Source: an uncultured Phascolarctobacterium sp.
GTDB lineage: Bacteria > Bacillota > Negativicutes > Acidaminococcales > Acidaminococcaceae
DNA length: 35,223 bases
Assembly (NCBI GenBank): GCA_947589605.1
Contig: CANQBR010000019.1
Span: 1-35,223, forward strand
Direction of reading: 5' to 3'
Positions 14,935 through 23,475 of this stretch are shown piece after piece. The notes under the pieces were generated by a model. That model did not search any database. It had not been told where the DNA came from and saw nothing but the letters and a program-made list of their open reading frames with translations. How positions within the stretch are numbered: the first letter of the stretch is position 1; the number at the start of each line of letters is the position of its first letter. A program made the translations under genes and the position numbers.

Positions 14935-16296
14935 TCATACCTCCTTGGCGAAAAGAGCGAGGACTTGGCCGAGGCTGAGACCGTTGGCCCGGGCCAAAAG
15001 GGCGGCGCTTTCGTACTCCGGATAAATTTTTACGGTCCCATCGGGCAGAGTCACTTGCTTTACAGCCAGCGGCCCGAGGGAAAGCTGCACGGTGCCGCTG
15101 CTGCGGGGCAGACAGGTGCGCTCTTTAAGACAGCGGCGCAGGCCGATGGTAGTGGTCTCGCTGAAAATGAGCTGCTCCATAACGCCTTGAAGAGAAGGAG
15201 GGCAGAGGACGGTGAGCAGGTAGGCCGGTCTGTTCTTCTTCATATAAACGGGCGTGTAGAAAACATCCAGCGCTCCGGCGGCCAGCAATTTTTCCATAAC
15301 GTAGCCCAGAGTCTGCCCGTCGCAGTCGTCGATATTGCTCTCTATCTGCAAAACGGTCTCGGGAGAAACATCGGGTCCTTCTTCGATGAGCAGGGCCCGC
15401 AGGATGCTGGGCCGGCTGTAGCTGCGCTTGCCCGCACCCAGACCGATCCGCAAAATTTTAAAACGGCCGGGCAATTCCGTGGCGGTGGTGATAGCGGCGG
15501 CGATGGCGGCGCCGGTAGGGGTGACCAGTTCGCCTTCGATATCGGTGAACTGCAGCGGCAGTTTGTAAGCGGCGACGATGTTGGCGGTGGCGGGCACCGG
15601 TATGGGCAGGATGCCGTGCTGACAGCGGACACTGCCCTGCCCTTCCCACAGGCAGGGAGTGATGACTTCTTCGATGCCCAAGTCGTCCAGACAAACGGCG
15701 GCGGCTACGATATCGACGATGGAATCTACGGCCCCCACTTCGTGGAAGTGGACTTTCTCGAGAGGGAGGCCGTGAGCTTTGGCCTCGGCGGCGGCGATGA
15801 TGCCGAAGATGCGGCAGGCTGTCTCTTTGGCCCGAGGGCTGAGAGAAGCGTTTTCGATGAGGCCGACGATCTCTTGCAGGCCTCTGTGCTCATGATGATG
15901 CTCATGAAGATCTTCGTGTTCATGTTCATGATGATGCTCGTGAAGATCTTCGTGCTCATGAAAATGTTCGTGCTCATGATGATGATGGCGAAGATGTTCG
16001 CCCTCGTCGTGCTCGTGAAAGTGTTCGTGAAGGATCTCGTGAGCGTGGGCGTGCAGATGGCCGAACAGGTAGGCCATGTCGTGGTCTTTATTGTCTTCGT
16101 CTAAAACTACCGAAAAATCGCACACGTCCAGCCCGGCCTTTTGCACTCTGCCGATAGAGACGGTGAAACCCGGCAGGTGCAGCCCGTCGATGGCCGTTCG
16201 CAAAACTTCGGGGTCGGCGCCCAGGTCCAGCAGGGCGGCCACCAGCATATCGCCGCTGATGCCGGTCTTGCATTCCAAATATAATTTCTTGCTCAT
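14935..16296 (-). CDS. larC: Nickel insertion protein LarC (cyclometallase), unsplit
   Basis: LarC inserts nickel into the dithiolated pyridinium precursor in a CTP-dependent reaction. The single 453-residue frame begins LYLECKTGISGDM, the family N-terminus. Residues about 80-137 form a His-rich insert of HEH/HHHEH repeats, probably nickel storage. The core resumes with EIVGLIENASLS, VHFHEVGAVDSIVDIV and GELVTPTGAAI. In Lactiplantibacillus the gene is read through a programmed frameshift (larC1/larC2); here the two parts are continuous. The gene lies two bases after larB and one before larE. The His-rich DNA includes a near-perfect 36-bp tandem duplication. Confidence 0.94.
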   Translation of the reverse strand: MSKKLYLECKTGISGDMLVAALLDLGADPEVLRTAIDGLHLPGFTVSIGRVQKAGLDVCDFSVVLDEDNKDHDMAYLFGHLHAHAHEILHEHFHEHDEGEHLRHHHHEHEHFHEHEDLHEHHHEHEHEDLHEHHHEHRGLQEIVGLIENASLSPRAKETACRIFGIIAAAEAKAHGLPLEKVHFHEVGAVDSIVDIVAAAVCLDDLGIEEVITPCLWEGQGSVRCQHGILPIPVPATANIVAAYKLPLQFTDIEGELVTPTGAAIAAAITTATELPGRFKILRIGLGAGKRSYSRPSILRALLIEEGPDVSPETVLQIESNIDDCDGQTLGYVMEKLLAAGALDVFYTPVYMKKNRPAYLLTVLCPPSLQGVMEQLIFSETTTIGLRRCLKERTCLPRSSGTVQLSLGPLAVKQVTLPDGTVKIYPEYESAALLARANGLSLGQVLALFAKEV

Positions 16297-16298
16297 TT

Positions 16299-17045
16299 CT
16301 ACTCTTCTCCCTTGGCGGTGTAGATCTGCCGATCGATGAGGGCCGCGTTATAGGCGGCGCCGAAGCCGTTGTCGATGTTCACCACGCTGACCCCGTTGGC
16401 GCAGGAATTGAGCATGGTCAAAAGAGCGGCGATGCCCCGCAGGTTGGCGCCGTAGCCCACGGAGGTGGGGACGGCGATGACCGGTTTGTCCACCAACCCG
16501 CCGATGACGGTGGCCAAGGCTCCTTCCATGCCGGCCACGGCGATGATCACCGAAGCACGGCGGATGGCGGGGATCTTATCCAGCAAACGCCGCAGGCCAC
16601 ACACGCCCACATCGTAGAAACGCAGGGCCTTGCTGCCGAAAAATTCCAAAGTTTGAGCAGCTTCCTCCGCCACGGGGATATCGGCGGTGCCGGCGGTGCA
16701 CACGGCAACCGAGCCCCGCAGTTTTTTGGGCGGGGCGCATTTTAAAATGCGGGACACGGGGTCGTAGGTGCTCTCCGGCAGCTGCTGCCGCACCAAGTCG
16801 TACTGATGCCGATCGGCCCGGGTGCCGAAAACTTCGCCGTGGTGGGCAAAGAGGCGGGCAAAAATAGTTTGGATGTATTCGTCGGGCTTGCCTTCGCAGA
16901 AAACGATCTCTGGAAAGCCCATCCGTTTTTGCCGCTCCAGATCCAATTTGGCGAAGCCCAAGTCTTCGTAAGGGGCGGCGCAGTCTTTTCTAAGTCGAGC
17001 CCCTTCCTCCGGGGGCAAAAATTCGGTGAGGGCAGAGTTGTCCAT
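16299..17045 (-). CDS. larB: Nickel-pincer cofactor biosynthesis protein LarB
   Basis: LarB carboxylates and hydrolyses nicotinic acid adenine dinucleotide, the first step of the nickel-pincer pathway. The 248-residue protein has the family order: the N-terminal LGFAKLD..R..R.GFPEIVFCEGK block, GSVAVCTAGTADIPVAEEAA, YDVGVCGLRRLLD, then the PurE-like VAGMEGALATVIGGLVDKPV and VPTSVGYGANLRG. It is first in the larBCE operon, with AAAGGAG before ATG 17045 and a promoter directly upstream. Confidence 0.95.
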   Translation of the reverse strand: MDNSALTEFLPPEEGARLRKDCAAPYEDLGFAKLDLERQKRMGFPEIVFCEGKPDEYIQTIFARLFAHHGEVFGTRADRHQYDLVRQQLPESTYDPVSRILKCAPPKKLRGSVAVCTAGTADIPVAEEAAQTLEFFGSKALRFYDVGVCGLRRLLDKIPAIRRASVIIAVAGMEGALATVIGGLVDKPVIAVPTSVGYGANLRGIAALLTMLNSCANGVSVVNIDNGFGAAYNAALIDRQIYTAKGEE

Positions 17046-17074
17046 GGGGTCGGTCTCCTTTGCTTTTTCTTCAG

Positions 17075-17103
17075 CATAAAGATTGAAGAGAAGTTTAAGT
17101 CAA
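17075..17103 (-). promoter_or_regulatory. Promoter of larBCE
   Basis: On the minus strand TTGACT (17103-17098) and TTTATG (17080-17075) are separated by 17 bases, about 30 bases before the larB start. Confidence 0.68.
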
Positions 17104-17108
17104 TATTT

Positions 17109-17378
17109 TCAGCGTAAAATTATTTTCAGATAAGGATTGGCGGCCGCGGCATCCTCCAGCACCTGCCGCAGGCGAGGGCCGTAGCCTTGAAGATAAGTTT
17201 CGGCGAAGGCTGCCGACGGTACCGCGAGGCTGAGGGGCTCGCTCACTTCCAGCAGACAATCGTAAAGAGCGTCCAGATTGCCGCCGTAGTAGGGAGGCAG
17301 GGCGAGAGCCTTTTTCAAATAACGATGGAGGGCCCGGGTGGTGCGTATATTTTCCAAAGCCAGTTCTTTGACAGCCAT
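17109..17378 (-). CDS. Barstar-family ribonuclease inhibitor
   Basis: An 89-residue protein, the same size as Bacillus barstar. The diagnostic loop/helix reads [18 protein letters not shown] against LALPEYYGENLDALWDCL-type sequence in barstar, so the barnase-contacting Tyr and both Asp residues (D35 and D39 equivalents) are kept while Trp38 is Tyr. ATG 17378 follows GAAGGAGG; the longer TTG-started frame would consume that site. It lies 11 bases after the barnase gene, so the two are co-transcribed. It acts in the cytoplasm to block any ribonuclease that folds before export. Confidence 0.92.
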   Translation of the reverse strand: MAVKELALENIRTTRALHRYLKKALALPPYYGGNLDALYDCLLEVSEPLSLAVPSAAFAETYLQGYGPRLRQVLEDAAAANPYLKIILR

Positions 17379-17389
17379 AGCAGCCTCCT

Positions 17390-17935
17390 TCAATAAAGCC
17401 TGATGAAACTTTTATAATGATCGCCGGTATAATAGATGAGGCCGTCGTCGGAAAAAACGATGCGTTTGGCGTTGCGGCTGCCTCGCACGTAGTCGATGTC
17501 GCATTCCTTCCAGGTGCGGCCGGCCTTGACGGGCAGCTGCCGCTCGTAGTTGCCGTAGCGGTCGCCGCCGATGGACTTGCCCGGCGCCACTTTGTCCAAG
17601 CTGCCTTTCGTCTTCCAGCCCAGCTTTTGCGCTTCTTTTTTGCCGATGTAGTTGGGCGGCAGTTCTTTAAAACGATGCAGATAGGCGGCCACGTGCTCCT
17701 TGTCGGTGTAAGCGGCGCCTTTTTTTACGCTCACTCCTTTTTGCGCGGCGGGTGCTGTCTGCCGGGCCGCTGTTGCGACGGCCGCCGTTTGTTTTTGGAA
17801 AGCGGTGTCGACGCTTTGACTTATTTTAAGCGGAGCGGGGGTCGCGGGGGCAGCCGCTTTTTGTTTGCTGCCGCAGCCGGCGCACACGGAGAAAAGGAGC
17901 AAGAGGGCGAGACAAAAGCTCCAAAATTTTTTCAT
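17390..17935 (-). CDS. Exported barnase-type ribonuclease
   Basis: A 181-residue endoribonuclease of the barnase/N1 family. Residues 1-21 form a signal peptide ([20 protein letters not shown]); the CAGC could be an atypical lipobox, giving a lipoprotein. An Ala/Pro/Gln-rich linker runs to about 75. The catalytic domain is nearly barnase-like: [31 protein letters not shown] and [11 protein letters not shown]. Glu144, Arg154, Arg158 and His173 correspond to barnase E73, R83, R87 and H102, so activity is expected. It is first in an operon with barstar. Likely roles are extracellular RNA scavenging or competition. Confidence 0.93.
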   Translation of the reverse strand: MKKFWSFCLALLLLFSVCAGCGSKQKAAAPATPAPLKISQSVDTAFQKQTAAVATAARQTAPAAQKGVSVKKGAAYTDKEHVAAYLHRFKELPPNYIGKKEAQKLGWKTKGSLDKVAPGKSIGGDRYGNYERQLPVKAGRTWKECDIDYVRGSRNAKRIVFSDDGLIYYTGDHYKSFIRLY

Positions 17936-17977
17936 CGGCGGGCTCTCCTTTCTATCCGGCGATCTTTTTCTGAAACT

Positions 17978-18006
17978 ATTTTAGCCTATACTTTTTTTTC
18001 AGTCAA
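17978..18006 (-). promoter_or_regulatory. Promoter of the barnase-barstar operon
   Basis: Minus strand TTGACT (18006-18001), a 17-base spacer containing an eight-A run, then TAAAAT (17983-17978). The ribosome site GAAAGGAG follows before the barnase ATG. Confidence 0.82.
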
Positions 18007-18052
18007 CTTTTCCGCTCCCTCGCCGGCGGTGCGGCGGCTCCCGTGCTCATTG

Positions 18053-18097
18053 CAAAAATAAAAAGGAAAGACCCGTCCGCTTTCACAGACGGGTCTG
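18053..18097 (-). terminator. Terminator of rubrerythrin
   Basis: A perfect 9-bp stem AGACCCGTC/GACGGGTCT (18069-18077 and 18088-18096). On the minus strand it is followed by TTCCTTTTTATTTTTG. Confidence 0.87.
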
Positions 18098-18149
18098 AAA
18101 ATTTTTCTCAACTGCTCGTCAAAGAGGCGAGAGGCGTTTTCGCAAAAAA

Positions 18150-18692
18150 TTATTTGAAGTATCTTTCCAGCAGGCCTTTGAAGGCTTTGCCGTGACGGGC
18201 TTCGTCTCTGGCCATTTCGTGTACGGTGTCATGGATGGCGTCCAGGTTCAAAGCTTTGGCCCGTTTGGCCAAGTCGGTCTTGCCGGCGGTGGCGCCGTTC
18301 TCGGCCTCTACCCGCATCTCAAGGTTCTTCTTGGTGGAAGGAGTAACCACTTCGCCCAAGAGCTCGGCGAATTTGGCGGCGTGCTCGGCTTCTTCATAGG
18401 CGGCCTTCTCCCAATAGAGGCCGATCTCGGGGTAGCCTTCTCTGAAGGCGACTCTGGCCATGGCCAGGTACATGCCCACTTCGGTGCACTCGCCGTTGAA
18501 GTTGGCCCTTAGATCGTGCTTGATGTCTTCGGGGACATCGGCGGCGATGCCTACCACATGCTCGGCGGCCCAGCTCATCTCGGCAGCCATCTCGGTGAAT
18601 TTGCTGGCAGGTGCTTTGCAAACGGGGCAGGCAGCAGGAGCGGCCTCTCCTTCATACACGTAACCGCAAACTTGACATACGAATTTTTTCAT
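18150..18692 (-). CDS. Reverse rubrerythrin (rubredoxin domain N-terminal)
   Basis: A peroxide-reducing di-iron protein of anaerobes. The 180 residues start with a rubredoxin-type iron centre, Cys6/Cys9 in CQVCGY and Cys22/Cys25 in CPVCKA. A ferritin-like four-helix domain follows, with the ligand motifs [18 protein letters not shown] and [10 protein letters not shown]. The domain order is reversed relative to classical rubrerythrin, as in the clostridial NADH-linked reverse rubrerythrins. It uses electrons from NADH:rubredoxin oxidoreductase to detoxify hydrogen peroxide. It is monocistronic with its own promoter and terminator; GGAGG precedes the ATG. Confidence 0.95.
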   Translation of the reverse strand: MKKFVCQVCGYVYEGEAAPAACPVCKAPASKFTEMAAEMSWAAEHVVGIAADVPEDIKHDLRANFNGECTEVGMYLAMARVAFREGYPEIGLYWEKAAYEEAEHAAKFAELLGEVVTPSTKKNLEMRVEAENGATAGKTDLAKRAKALNLDAIHDTVHEMARDEARHGKAFKGLLERYFK

Positions 18693-18755
18693 GTTTCATT
18701 CCTCCGCAGTTTCCTGAAAATATTGCGTGAAGGACGCCGCGCGCCCCTCATGCCT

Positions 18756-18784
18756 ATCTTACCATAGAGCGCAGGGAAGGGCAA
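18756..18784 (-). promoter_or_regulatory. Promoter of rubrerythrin
   Basis: Minus strand TTGCCC (18784-18779) and TAAGAT (18761-18756) with a 17-base spacer. Confidence 0.72.
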
Positions 18785-18864
18785 TAATTATTATCCGTAA
18801 GAAAGTAAACAATTTGTGTCGCTCCGCCTCGGCCCGCCCCTTCGCCGGCGCTGGAAAAATAAAC

Positions 18865-18893
18865 TTGTCAAAAAAGAGAAAAAAGTAGATAAT
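18865..18893 (+). promoter_or_regulatory. Promoter of the SpoVB-like flippase
   Basis: TTGTCA (18865-18870), a 17-base spacer of mainly A, then GATAAT (18888-18893). An overlapping TATAAT (18894-18899) could also serve, but with a poor spacer. Confidence 0.68.
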
Positions 18894-18925
18894 TATAATG
18901 TAAATTTTCTCAACAGGCGGTATCC

Positions 18926-20548
18926 ATGAGCGAGGCAGCTGCAGCAGGCGGCAACAAAGAACAAAAATTCCTCAAAGGCACCCTCATCCTCACCGTGTCC
19001 AGCATCGTGGTGAAAGTCATCGGTTCGTTGAACTGGATCATCCTCTCCCGCGTGTTGGGCGGGGAAGGCATCGGCCTGTATCAAATGGGCTTCCCCATTT
19101 ATCTGATGGCTATCACCGTTTCCTCCGCCGGCATCCCTGTGGCCATTTCCATCATCACCGCGGAAAAACTGGCCCGTAAAGATTATCGGGGAGCCAAACG
19201 GATCTTCAATGTTTCTTTGCGGCTGCTCTTTTTAAGCGGCCTTGTTTTTTCTTCTGCCCTTTTCTTCGGCGCCGGCTGGCTCATCGACAATCACTTCATC
19301 AGAGATGCCCGGGCCTATTATTCCATCATCGCTCTGGCCCCGGCCGTTTTCTTCGTAACTTTTCTGGCCAGCTTCCGAGGTTATCTGCAAGGCTGGCAGA
19401 TCATGACCCCCACTGCCGTCAGCGAATGCGTGGAGCAGATCATGCGGGTCATCACTATGCTCTTCTTCGCCGATCTCTTTTTGCCCTACGGTTTGGCCTA
19501 TGCGGCGGGAGGCGCCAGCATGGGAGCGGGAGTGGGAGCCTTCTGCGCCCTTTTGGTGCTGATGTGGTTCTACCGCCGTTTGAAAAAAAGATTGGCCGCC
19601 GAGATGGAAGCTCAAAACACGGAGACCGAACAGGAAAGTGCGGGGCACATCATCAAACGGCTCTTGAAATTGGCCTTTCCCGTGTCGCTGTCCAGCATCA
19701 TGCTGCCCATAGGCGCCAATTTGGATCTGCTCATCGTGCCCCAACGTTTGGAAGTCGCCGGTTTCGACGTGCACCACGCGACGGAGCTCTTCGGTTATTT
19801 GACGGGGATGGCGGTGCCTTTGGTGAATTTGGCTACCATCTTCACCGCCGCCATGACCATCAGTTTGGTGCCCGCCGTTTCTGAATCCCGCACCTTGGGC
19901 GCGAAAGAAGAGATCAGAGCCAAAGTGGGCCTCGCCTTTCGCGTGGCGGTGCTCATCACGCTGCCCTGCTTCATGGGCCTTTTCTTTCTGGCGGAGAGAG
20001 TGGCCGCTTTGATCTACAATGCGCCGGGAGCGGCGGGGGCCATCAGCGCCATGAGCATCGGCATCGTCTTCTTGGGCCTGCACCAGATCAGCACCGGTAT
20101 CCTGCAGGGCTTGGGCTACACCGCCATCCCGGTGATCAACATGCTCATCGCCTGCGTAGTGAAAGTGCTTTTAGGCTGGCACCTGACGGCTCTGCCCTCT
20201 TTGGGCATCATCGGCGCTTCTTTGGCCACGGTGGCCGACTTCGCAGTGGCCATGATCATCAATCTTTGCTTCATCTATAAATTCACCGGTTATCTGCTGC
20301 CGCCCTTGGCGGTGCTTCGGCCTCTCTTCGCGTCCTGCGTCATGGGGGCGGTCATCTGGGGCATTTTGCGTGTGTGCGATGCTTGGGGAGCGTGGGCTCT
20401 GCCGGTGGCCATGGGGGCAGCGGTGCCCGTATATTTTGCCGCGTTGCTGGTGTGCGGCGGCCTGAACAAAGACGATCTGGGGGCCGTGCCCTTCGTCGGG
20501 CCTCGGCTTTTGAGCTTGGGGCAGCGCTGGGGCTGCCTGCAAAAATAA
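18926..20548 (+). CDS. Polysaccharide biosynthesis/SpoVB-like lipid flippase
   Basis: A 540-residue integral membrane protein of the MOP exporter superfamily with about 14 helices. The N-terminal GTLILTVSSIVVKVIGSLNW and IILSRVLGGEGIGLYQMGFP blocks are the SpoVB/PST-type signature. Further conserved features are SAGIPVAIS, FRGYLQGWQIMTPTA and GILQGLGYTAIPV. Homologues flip lipid-linked saccharides such as lipid II across the membrane, and many non-sporulating Bacillota carry paralogues. SpoVB, YtgP/YkvU or a MurJ-like role cannot be separated from sequence alone. The ribosome site (AGGCGG) is weaker than for its neighbours. It is monocistronic. Confidence 0.88.
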   Translation: MSEAAAAGGNKEQKFLKGTLILTVSSIVVKVIGSLNWIILSRVLGGEGIGLYQMGFPIYLMAITVSSAGIPVAISIITAEKLARKDYRGAKRIFNVSLRLLFLSGLVFSSALFFGAGWLIDNHFIRDARAYYSIIALAPAVFFVTFLASFRGYLQGWQIMTPTAVSECVEQIMRVITMLFFADLFLPYGLAYAAGGASMGAGVGAFCALLVLMWFYRRLKKRLAAEMEAQNTETEQESAGHIIKRLLKLAFPVSLSSIMLPIGANLDLLIVPQRLEVAGFDVHHATELFGYLTGMAVPLVNLATIFTAAMTISLVPAVSESRTLGAKEEIRAKVGLAFRVAVLITLPCFMGLFFLAERVAALIYNAPGAAGAISAMSIGIVFLGLHQISTGILQGLGYTAIPVINMLIACVVKVLLGWHLTALPSLGIIGASLATVADFAVAMIINLCFIYKFTGYLLPPLAVLRPLFASCVMGAVIWGILRVCDAWGAWALPVAMGAAVPVYFAALLVCGGLNKDDLGAVPFVGPRLLSLGQRWGCLQK

Positions 20549-20562
20549 AAAAGAAAAATTTC

Positions 20563-20618
20563 GAGCCCTCTCTTTTGCGGCCTGACCGGTGAGAAAGAGA
20601 GGGCTCTTTTGTCTTTAG
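20563..20618. terminator. Terminator between the flippase and hxlR genes
   Basis: A 13-bp perfect stem GAGCCCTCTCTTT (20563-20575) with AAAGAGAGGGCTC (20594-20606), followed on the + strand by TTTTGTCTTT. On the minus strand it is followed by GAAATTTTTC, so it may also serve the convergent hxlR-type gene. Confidence 0.87.
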
Positions 20619-20623
20619 ATATT

Positions 20624-20992
20624 TCAGATCTCCGCTGCTTCTTTAGGCTCCATGGTGCAGTGAGGGCAGCGGCCCTGCTTGCGTAAAAGAGCGCTGCCCC
20701 ATTCGTACATGGCCCGCAGGATAGGCAGCAGGCTCTGCCCCAGAGGCGTGAGGCTGTATTCTACTTTGGGAGGCACTACCGGGTAGACGGTGCGGCGGAT
20801 CAGCCCGTCGGCCTCCAGTTCCCGCAGCTGCTGCACCAACATTTTGGCGGTGGCCTCGGGGATGAGACGGCTCAATTGATTGAAGCGAAGAGTGGCATCG
20901 CACAGGTGCCAGAGGAGCAGAGGTTTGTATTTGCCGCCGATCAATTTCAAAGCGGCGGACACGGGACAGTCGGCGTTGGGCGTAGAAAGCAT
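20624..20992 (-). CDS. HxlR-family winged-helix regulator
   Basis: A 122-residue protein of the HxlR/MarR-like class. [20 protein letters not shown] is the family's N-terminal block with its conserved cysteine (Cys9); [20 protein letters not shown] is the recognition-helix region and [16 protein letters not shown] the wing and dimer helix. HxlR proteins often respond to electrophiles or thiol stress through that cysteine. The C-terminus carries another CPHC pair (GRCPHCTME), which could bind metal or be redox-active. It is divergent from copA with a 190-bp shared control region, so it may regulate copper export. Confidence 0.9.
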   Translation of the reverse strand: MLSTPNADCPVSAALKLIGGKYKPLLLWHLCDATLRFNQLSRLIPEATAKMLVQQLRELEADGLIRRTVYPVVPPKVEYSLTPLGQSLLPILRAMYEWGSALLRKQGRCPHCTMEPKEAAEI

Positions 20993-21078
20993 GGCTGGCA
21001 GCTCCTTTAGGTCTCATTTTTCTCGCGAAAATTTTCCACGCTATCTTTTCGGTAACTAAGGACCAAAATAGTGCGTTC

Positions 21079-21106
21079 TTGTTTTTCGGATAGCAACTGT
21101 TATAAT
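21079..21106 (+). promoter_or_regulatory. Promoter of copAZ
   Basis: TTGTTT (21079-21084), a 16-base spacer, then TATAAT (21101-21106). The motif TTTTCGG occurs at 21046-21052 and again inside this promoter (21083-21089), 37 bases apart, and could be a regulator site. Confidence 0.7.
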
Positions 21107-21180
21107 GGTAGCATCAACGAAAAACTTCGTCAAGTTCGGATCGATCGTCATATCAGATCAGAATGAGCTCGGGAGGGAGC

Positions 21181-23454
21181 ATGAAGAGAGAACTTTTCCT
21201 CATCAAAGGCATGAGCTGCAGTGCCTGCTCGGCCCGTATCGAAAAAGTGGTGGGCAAAATGGCGGGGGTGGAGAAGATCGCCGTCAATTTGCTGAAGAAC
21301 AACGCTTATGTGACCTACGATGAAACTGCGACAGATGCGGCTGCCATCTGCGCCCGGGTGGAGAAGCTGGGTTTTGAGATGAGCCCTGCCGCCGCCCCCG
21401 CTGCCGCAGCTTTTCAGCCTCGGGAAGACGAGAGCATCGCAGCGGCAGCAGAATTGAAACGGCGTTTTCTTTCATCGTTGCTCTTTTTGCTGCCCTTGAT
21501 GTACGTCAGCATGGGGAGGATGTACGGCTGGCCTCTGCCCGAATTTTTGACGGGCAGCGAAAACGATCTGGTGAACATGGTGGTGCAGTTCCTTCTCACT
21601 TTGCCTGTTCTTTTCATCGGCCGAAAATTTTTCGAAGTCGGCCTGCGTAACCTGCTGCATTTGGGCCCCAACATGGATTCTCTCATCGCTATCGGCAGCG
21701 GCGCCGCCTTTTTCTACGGCACCTTGGCGGTGCTCTTCGCCGCCTCCGCTGCGGGGCACGGGCAGTGGGCAGCGGTGCATCGCTATGCTCACGATCTTTA
21801 TTTCGAATCTTCCGCCACCATCGTTACCCTCATCACCATGGGGAAATTTTTGGAAGCGCGGGCCAAGGCTAAAACGGGAGCGGCCATCGCCAAATTGATG
21901 GATCTTTCTCCTAAGACCGCTTTAGTGGAGCGCCACGGCATCAGCGGCGAGATCGAAGTAGCCGAAGTAGTGGTGGGGGACGTGTGCATCGTGAAGGCCG
22001 GTGCAGCGGTCCCCGTCGACGGCCGAGTCATCGAAGGCGCCGGCAGCGTGGACGAGAGCGCCATCACCGGCGAGAGCATCCCGGTCGAAAAACTGCCCGG
22101 GGCTAAAGTGACCGGCGGCACCGTCAATCAAAACGGTTATTTTAAAATGGAAGCTACCGCAGTGGGGGCCGACACCACTTTGGCCAAGCTCATCGCTTTG
22201 GTGGACGAAGCCACCGGCTCCAAGGCTCCCATCGCCCGCTTGGCCGATAAAGTGAGCGGCATCTTCGTGCCCATCGTCATGAGCATCGCCGCCCTTACAG
22301 CGATCTTGTGGCTGTTGGCCGGCTACGGCGCCGATTTCGCCCTGAACTGCGCCATCGCTGTGTTGGTCATCAGCTGTCCCTGCGCTTTGGGCTTGGCCAC
22401 CCCCACCGCCATCATGGTAGGCACCGGCAGAGGAGCGGCAGCGGGCATTTTGTTCAAAAATGCAGAAGCTCTGGAAACGGCCCACGCCGTAGACACCGTC
22501 GTTTTGGATAAAACAGGGACGGTGACGGAGGGCAAGCCTCGGGTCACCGATGTTCTTCCCGCAAAAGGCGCCGAAAAAGAGCTGCTCCTTTGGGCGGGGG
22601 CGGTGGAAAGTTTGAGCCAGCACCCTTTGAGCGGGCCTATTTTGGAAAAAGCCAAGGAAGAAAATCCCGAACTGCCGCCGGCCACAAACTATCTGCTCAC
22701 CCCGGGGCAGGGAGTGAGCGCTTGTGTCGGCGGGCAGAGGATCTATGCAGGCAACGGCAAAATGTTCGAGGCCTTGCCCGTCGGCCGCGAAGAAAAATGG
22801 CAGCAGGTGCTGCAGCAAGGCGAAGCTTTGGCGAAGGCGGGGAAGACACCGCTCTACTTTGCCACAGAGACAGACTATTTGGGCACTATCGCCGTGGCCG
22901 ACGAGGTGAAGCCCACCAGCAAAGAAGCAGTGGCTCGCTTGAAAGCTTTGGGATTGCGGGTGATAATGCTCACCGGCGACAACCGACAAACTGCCGAGGC
23001 AGTGCGGCAGCAGGTGGGCCTGGACGAAGCGGTGGCCGAAGTGTTGCCTCAAGACAAAGAAGCCGCAGTGCGTCGGCTGCAGGAGGCAGGCCACAAAGTG
23101 GCCATGGTGGGGGACGGCATCAACGATGCCCCGGCTCTGGCCCGGGCCGATGTGGGCTTGGCCATAGGGGCGGGCACCGACATCGCCATAGAAGCGGCAG
23201 ATGTGGTGCTGATGAAGAGCGACTTGCGGGATGCGGTGCGAGCCGTCAAATTGAGCAGGGCGGTGCTGGCCAACATCAAACAAAATCTTTTCTGGGCCTT
23301 TTTCTACAATGCCATCGGCATACCGGTGGCGGCAGGGGCGCTGTATCCCGCCTTCGGACTGCTGCTCAGCCCCATGCTGGGAGCAGCGGCCATGAGCTGC
23401 TCCAGCGTCAGCGTAGTGACCAACGCTTTGCGTTTGCGTTTCATAAAACTGTAA
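21181..23454 (+). CDS. copA: Copper-exporting P1B-type ATPase
   Basis: CopA pumps Cu(I) out of the cytoplasm using ATP. The 757 residues begin with one heavy-metal-associated domain, with Cys13/Cys16 in GMSCSAC. There follow the actuator motif TGES (296-299), the membrane metal site CPC at 399-401 (ISCPCALGLATP), the phosphorylated Asp443 in DKTGTVT, the nucleotide-domain HP at 481-482 and MVGDGINDAPALA. The last helices carry YNAIGIPVAAG and MSCSSVSVVTNALRL, typical of Cu(I) ATPases. ATG 21181 is chosen because GGGAGGGAG sits directly before it. copZ follows after 21 bases. Confidence 0.95.
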   Translation: MKRELFLIKGMSCSACSARIEKVVGKMAGVEKIAVNLLKNNAYVTYDETATDAAAICARVEKLGFEMSPAAAPAAAAFQPREDESIAAAAELKRRFLSSLLFLLPLMYVSMGRMYGWPLPEFLTGSENDLVNMVVQFLLTLPVLFIGRKFFEVGLRNLLHLGPNMDSLIAIGSGAAFFYGTLAVLFAASAAGHGQWAAVHRYAHDLYFESSATIVTLITMGKFLEARAKAKTGAAIAKLMDLSPKTALVERHGISGEIEVAEVVVGDVCIVKAGAAVPVDGRVIEGAGSVDESAITGESIPVEKLPGAKVTGGTVNQNGYFKMEATAVGADTTLAKLIALVDEATGSKAPIARLADKVSGIFVPIVMSIAALTAILWLLAGYGADFALNCAIAVLVISCPCALGLATPTAIMVGTGRGAAAGILFKNAEALETAHAVDTVVLDKTGTVTEGKPRVTDVLPAKGAEKELLLWAGAVESLSQHPLSGPILEKAKEENPELPPATNYLLTPGQGVSACVGGQRIYAGNGKMFEALPVGREEKWQQVLQQGEALAKAGKTPLYFATETDYLGTIAVADEVKPTSKEAVARLKALGLRVIMLTGDNRQTAEAVRQQVGLDEAVAEVLPQDKEAAVRRLQEAGHKVAMVGDGINDAPALARADVGLAIGAGTDIAIEAADVVLMKSDLRDAVRAVKLSRAVLANIKQNLFWAFFYNAIGIPVAAGALYPAFGLLLSPMLGAAAMSCSSVSVVTNALRLRFIKL

Positions 23455-23475
23455 ACATTTAAGGAGGAAACTATC

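Noticed and set aside
15880-16060. Repeat-rich CATGATGATG tract as a separate microsatellite
   Set aside because: It is coding sequence for the His-rich insert of LarC, so it is explained by the gene.
14770-16104. Long + strand frame (444 codons) opposite larE and larC
   Set aside because: It is the antisense shadow of two well-supported genes; its Met/Val/Phe-rich part is the reverse of the His-rich LarC insert.
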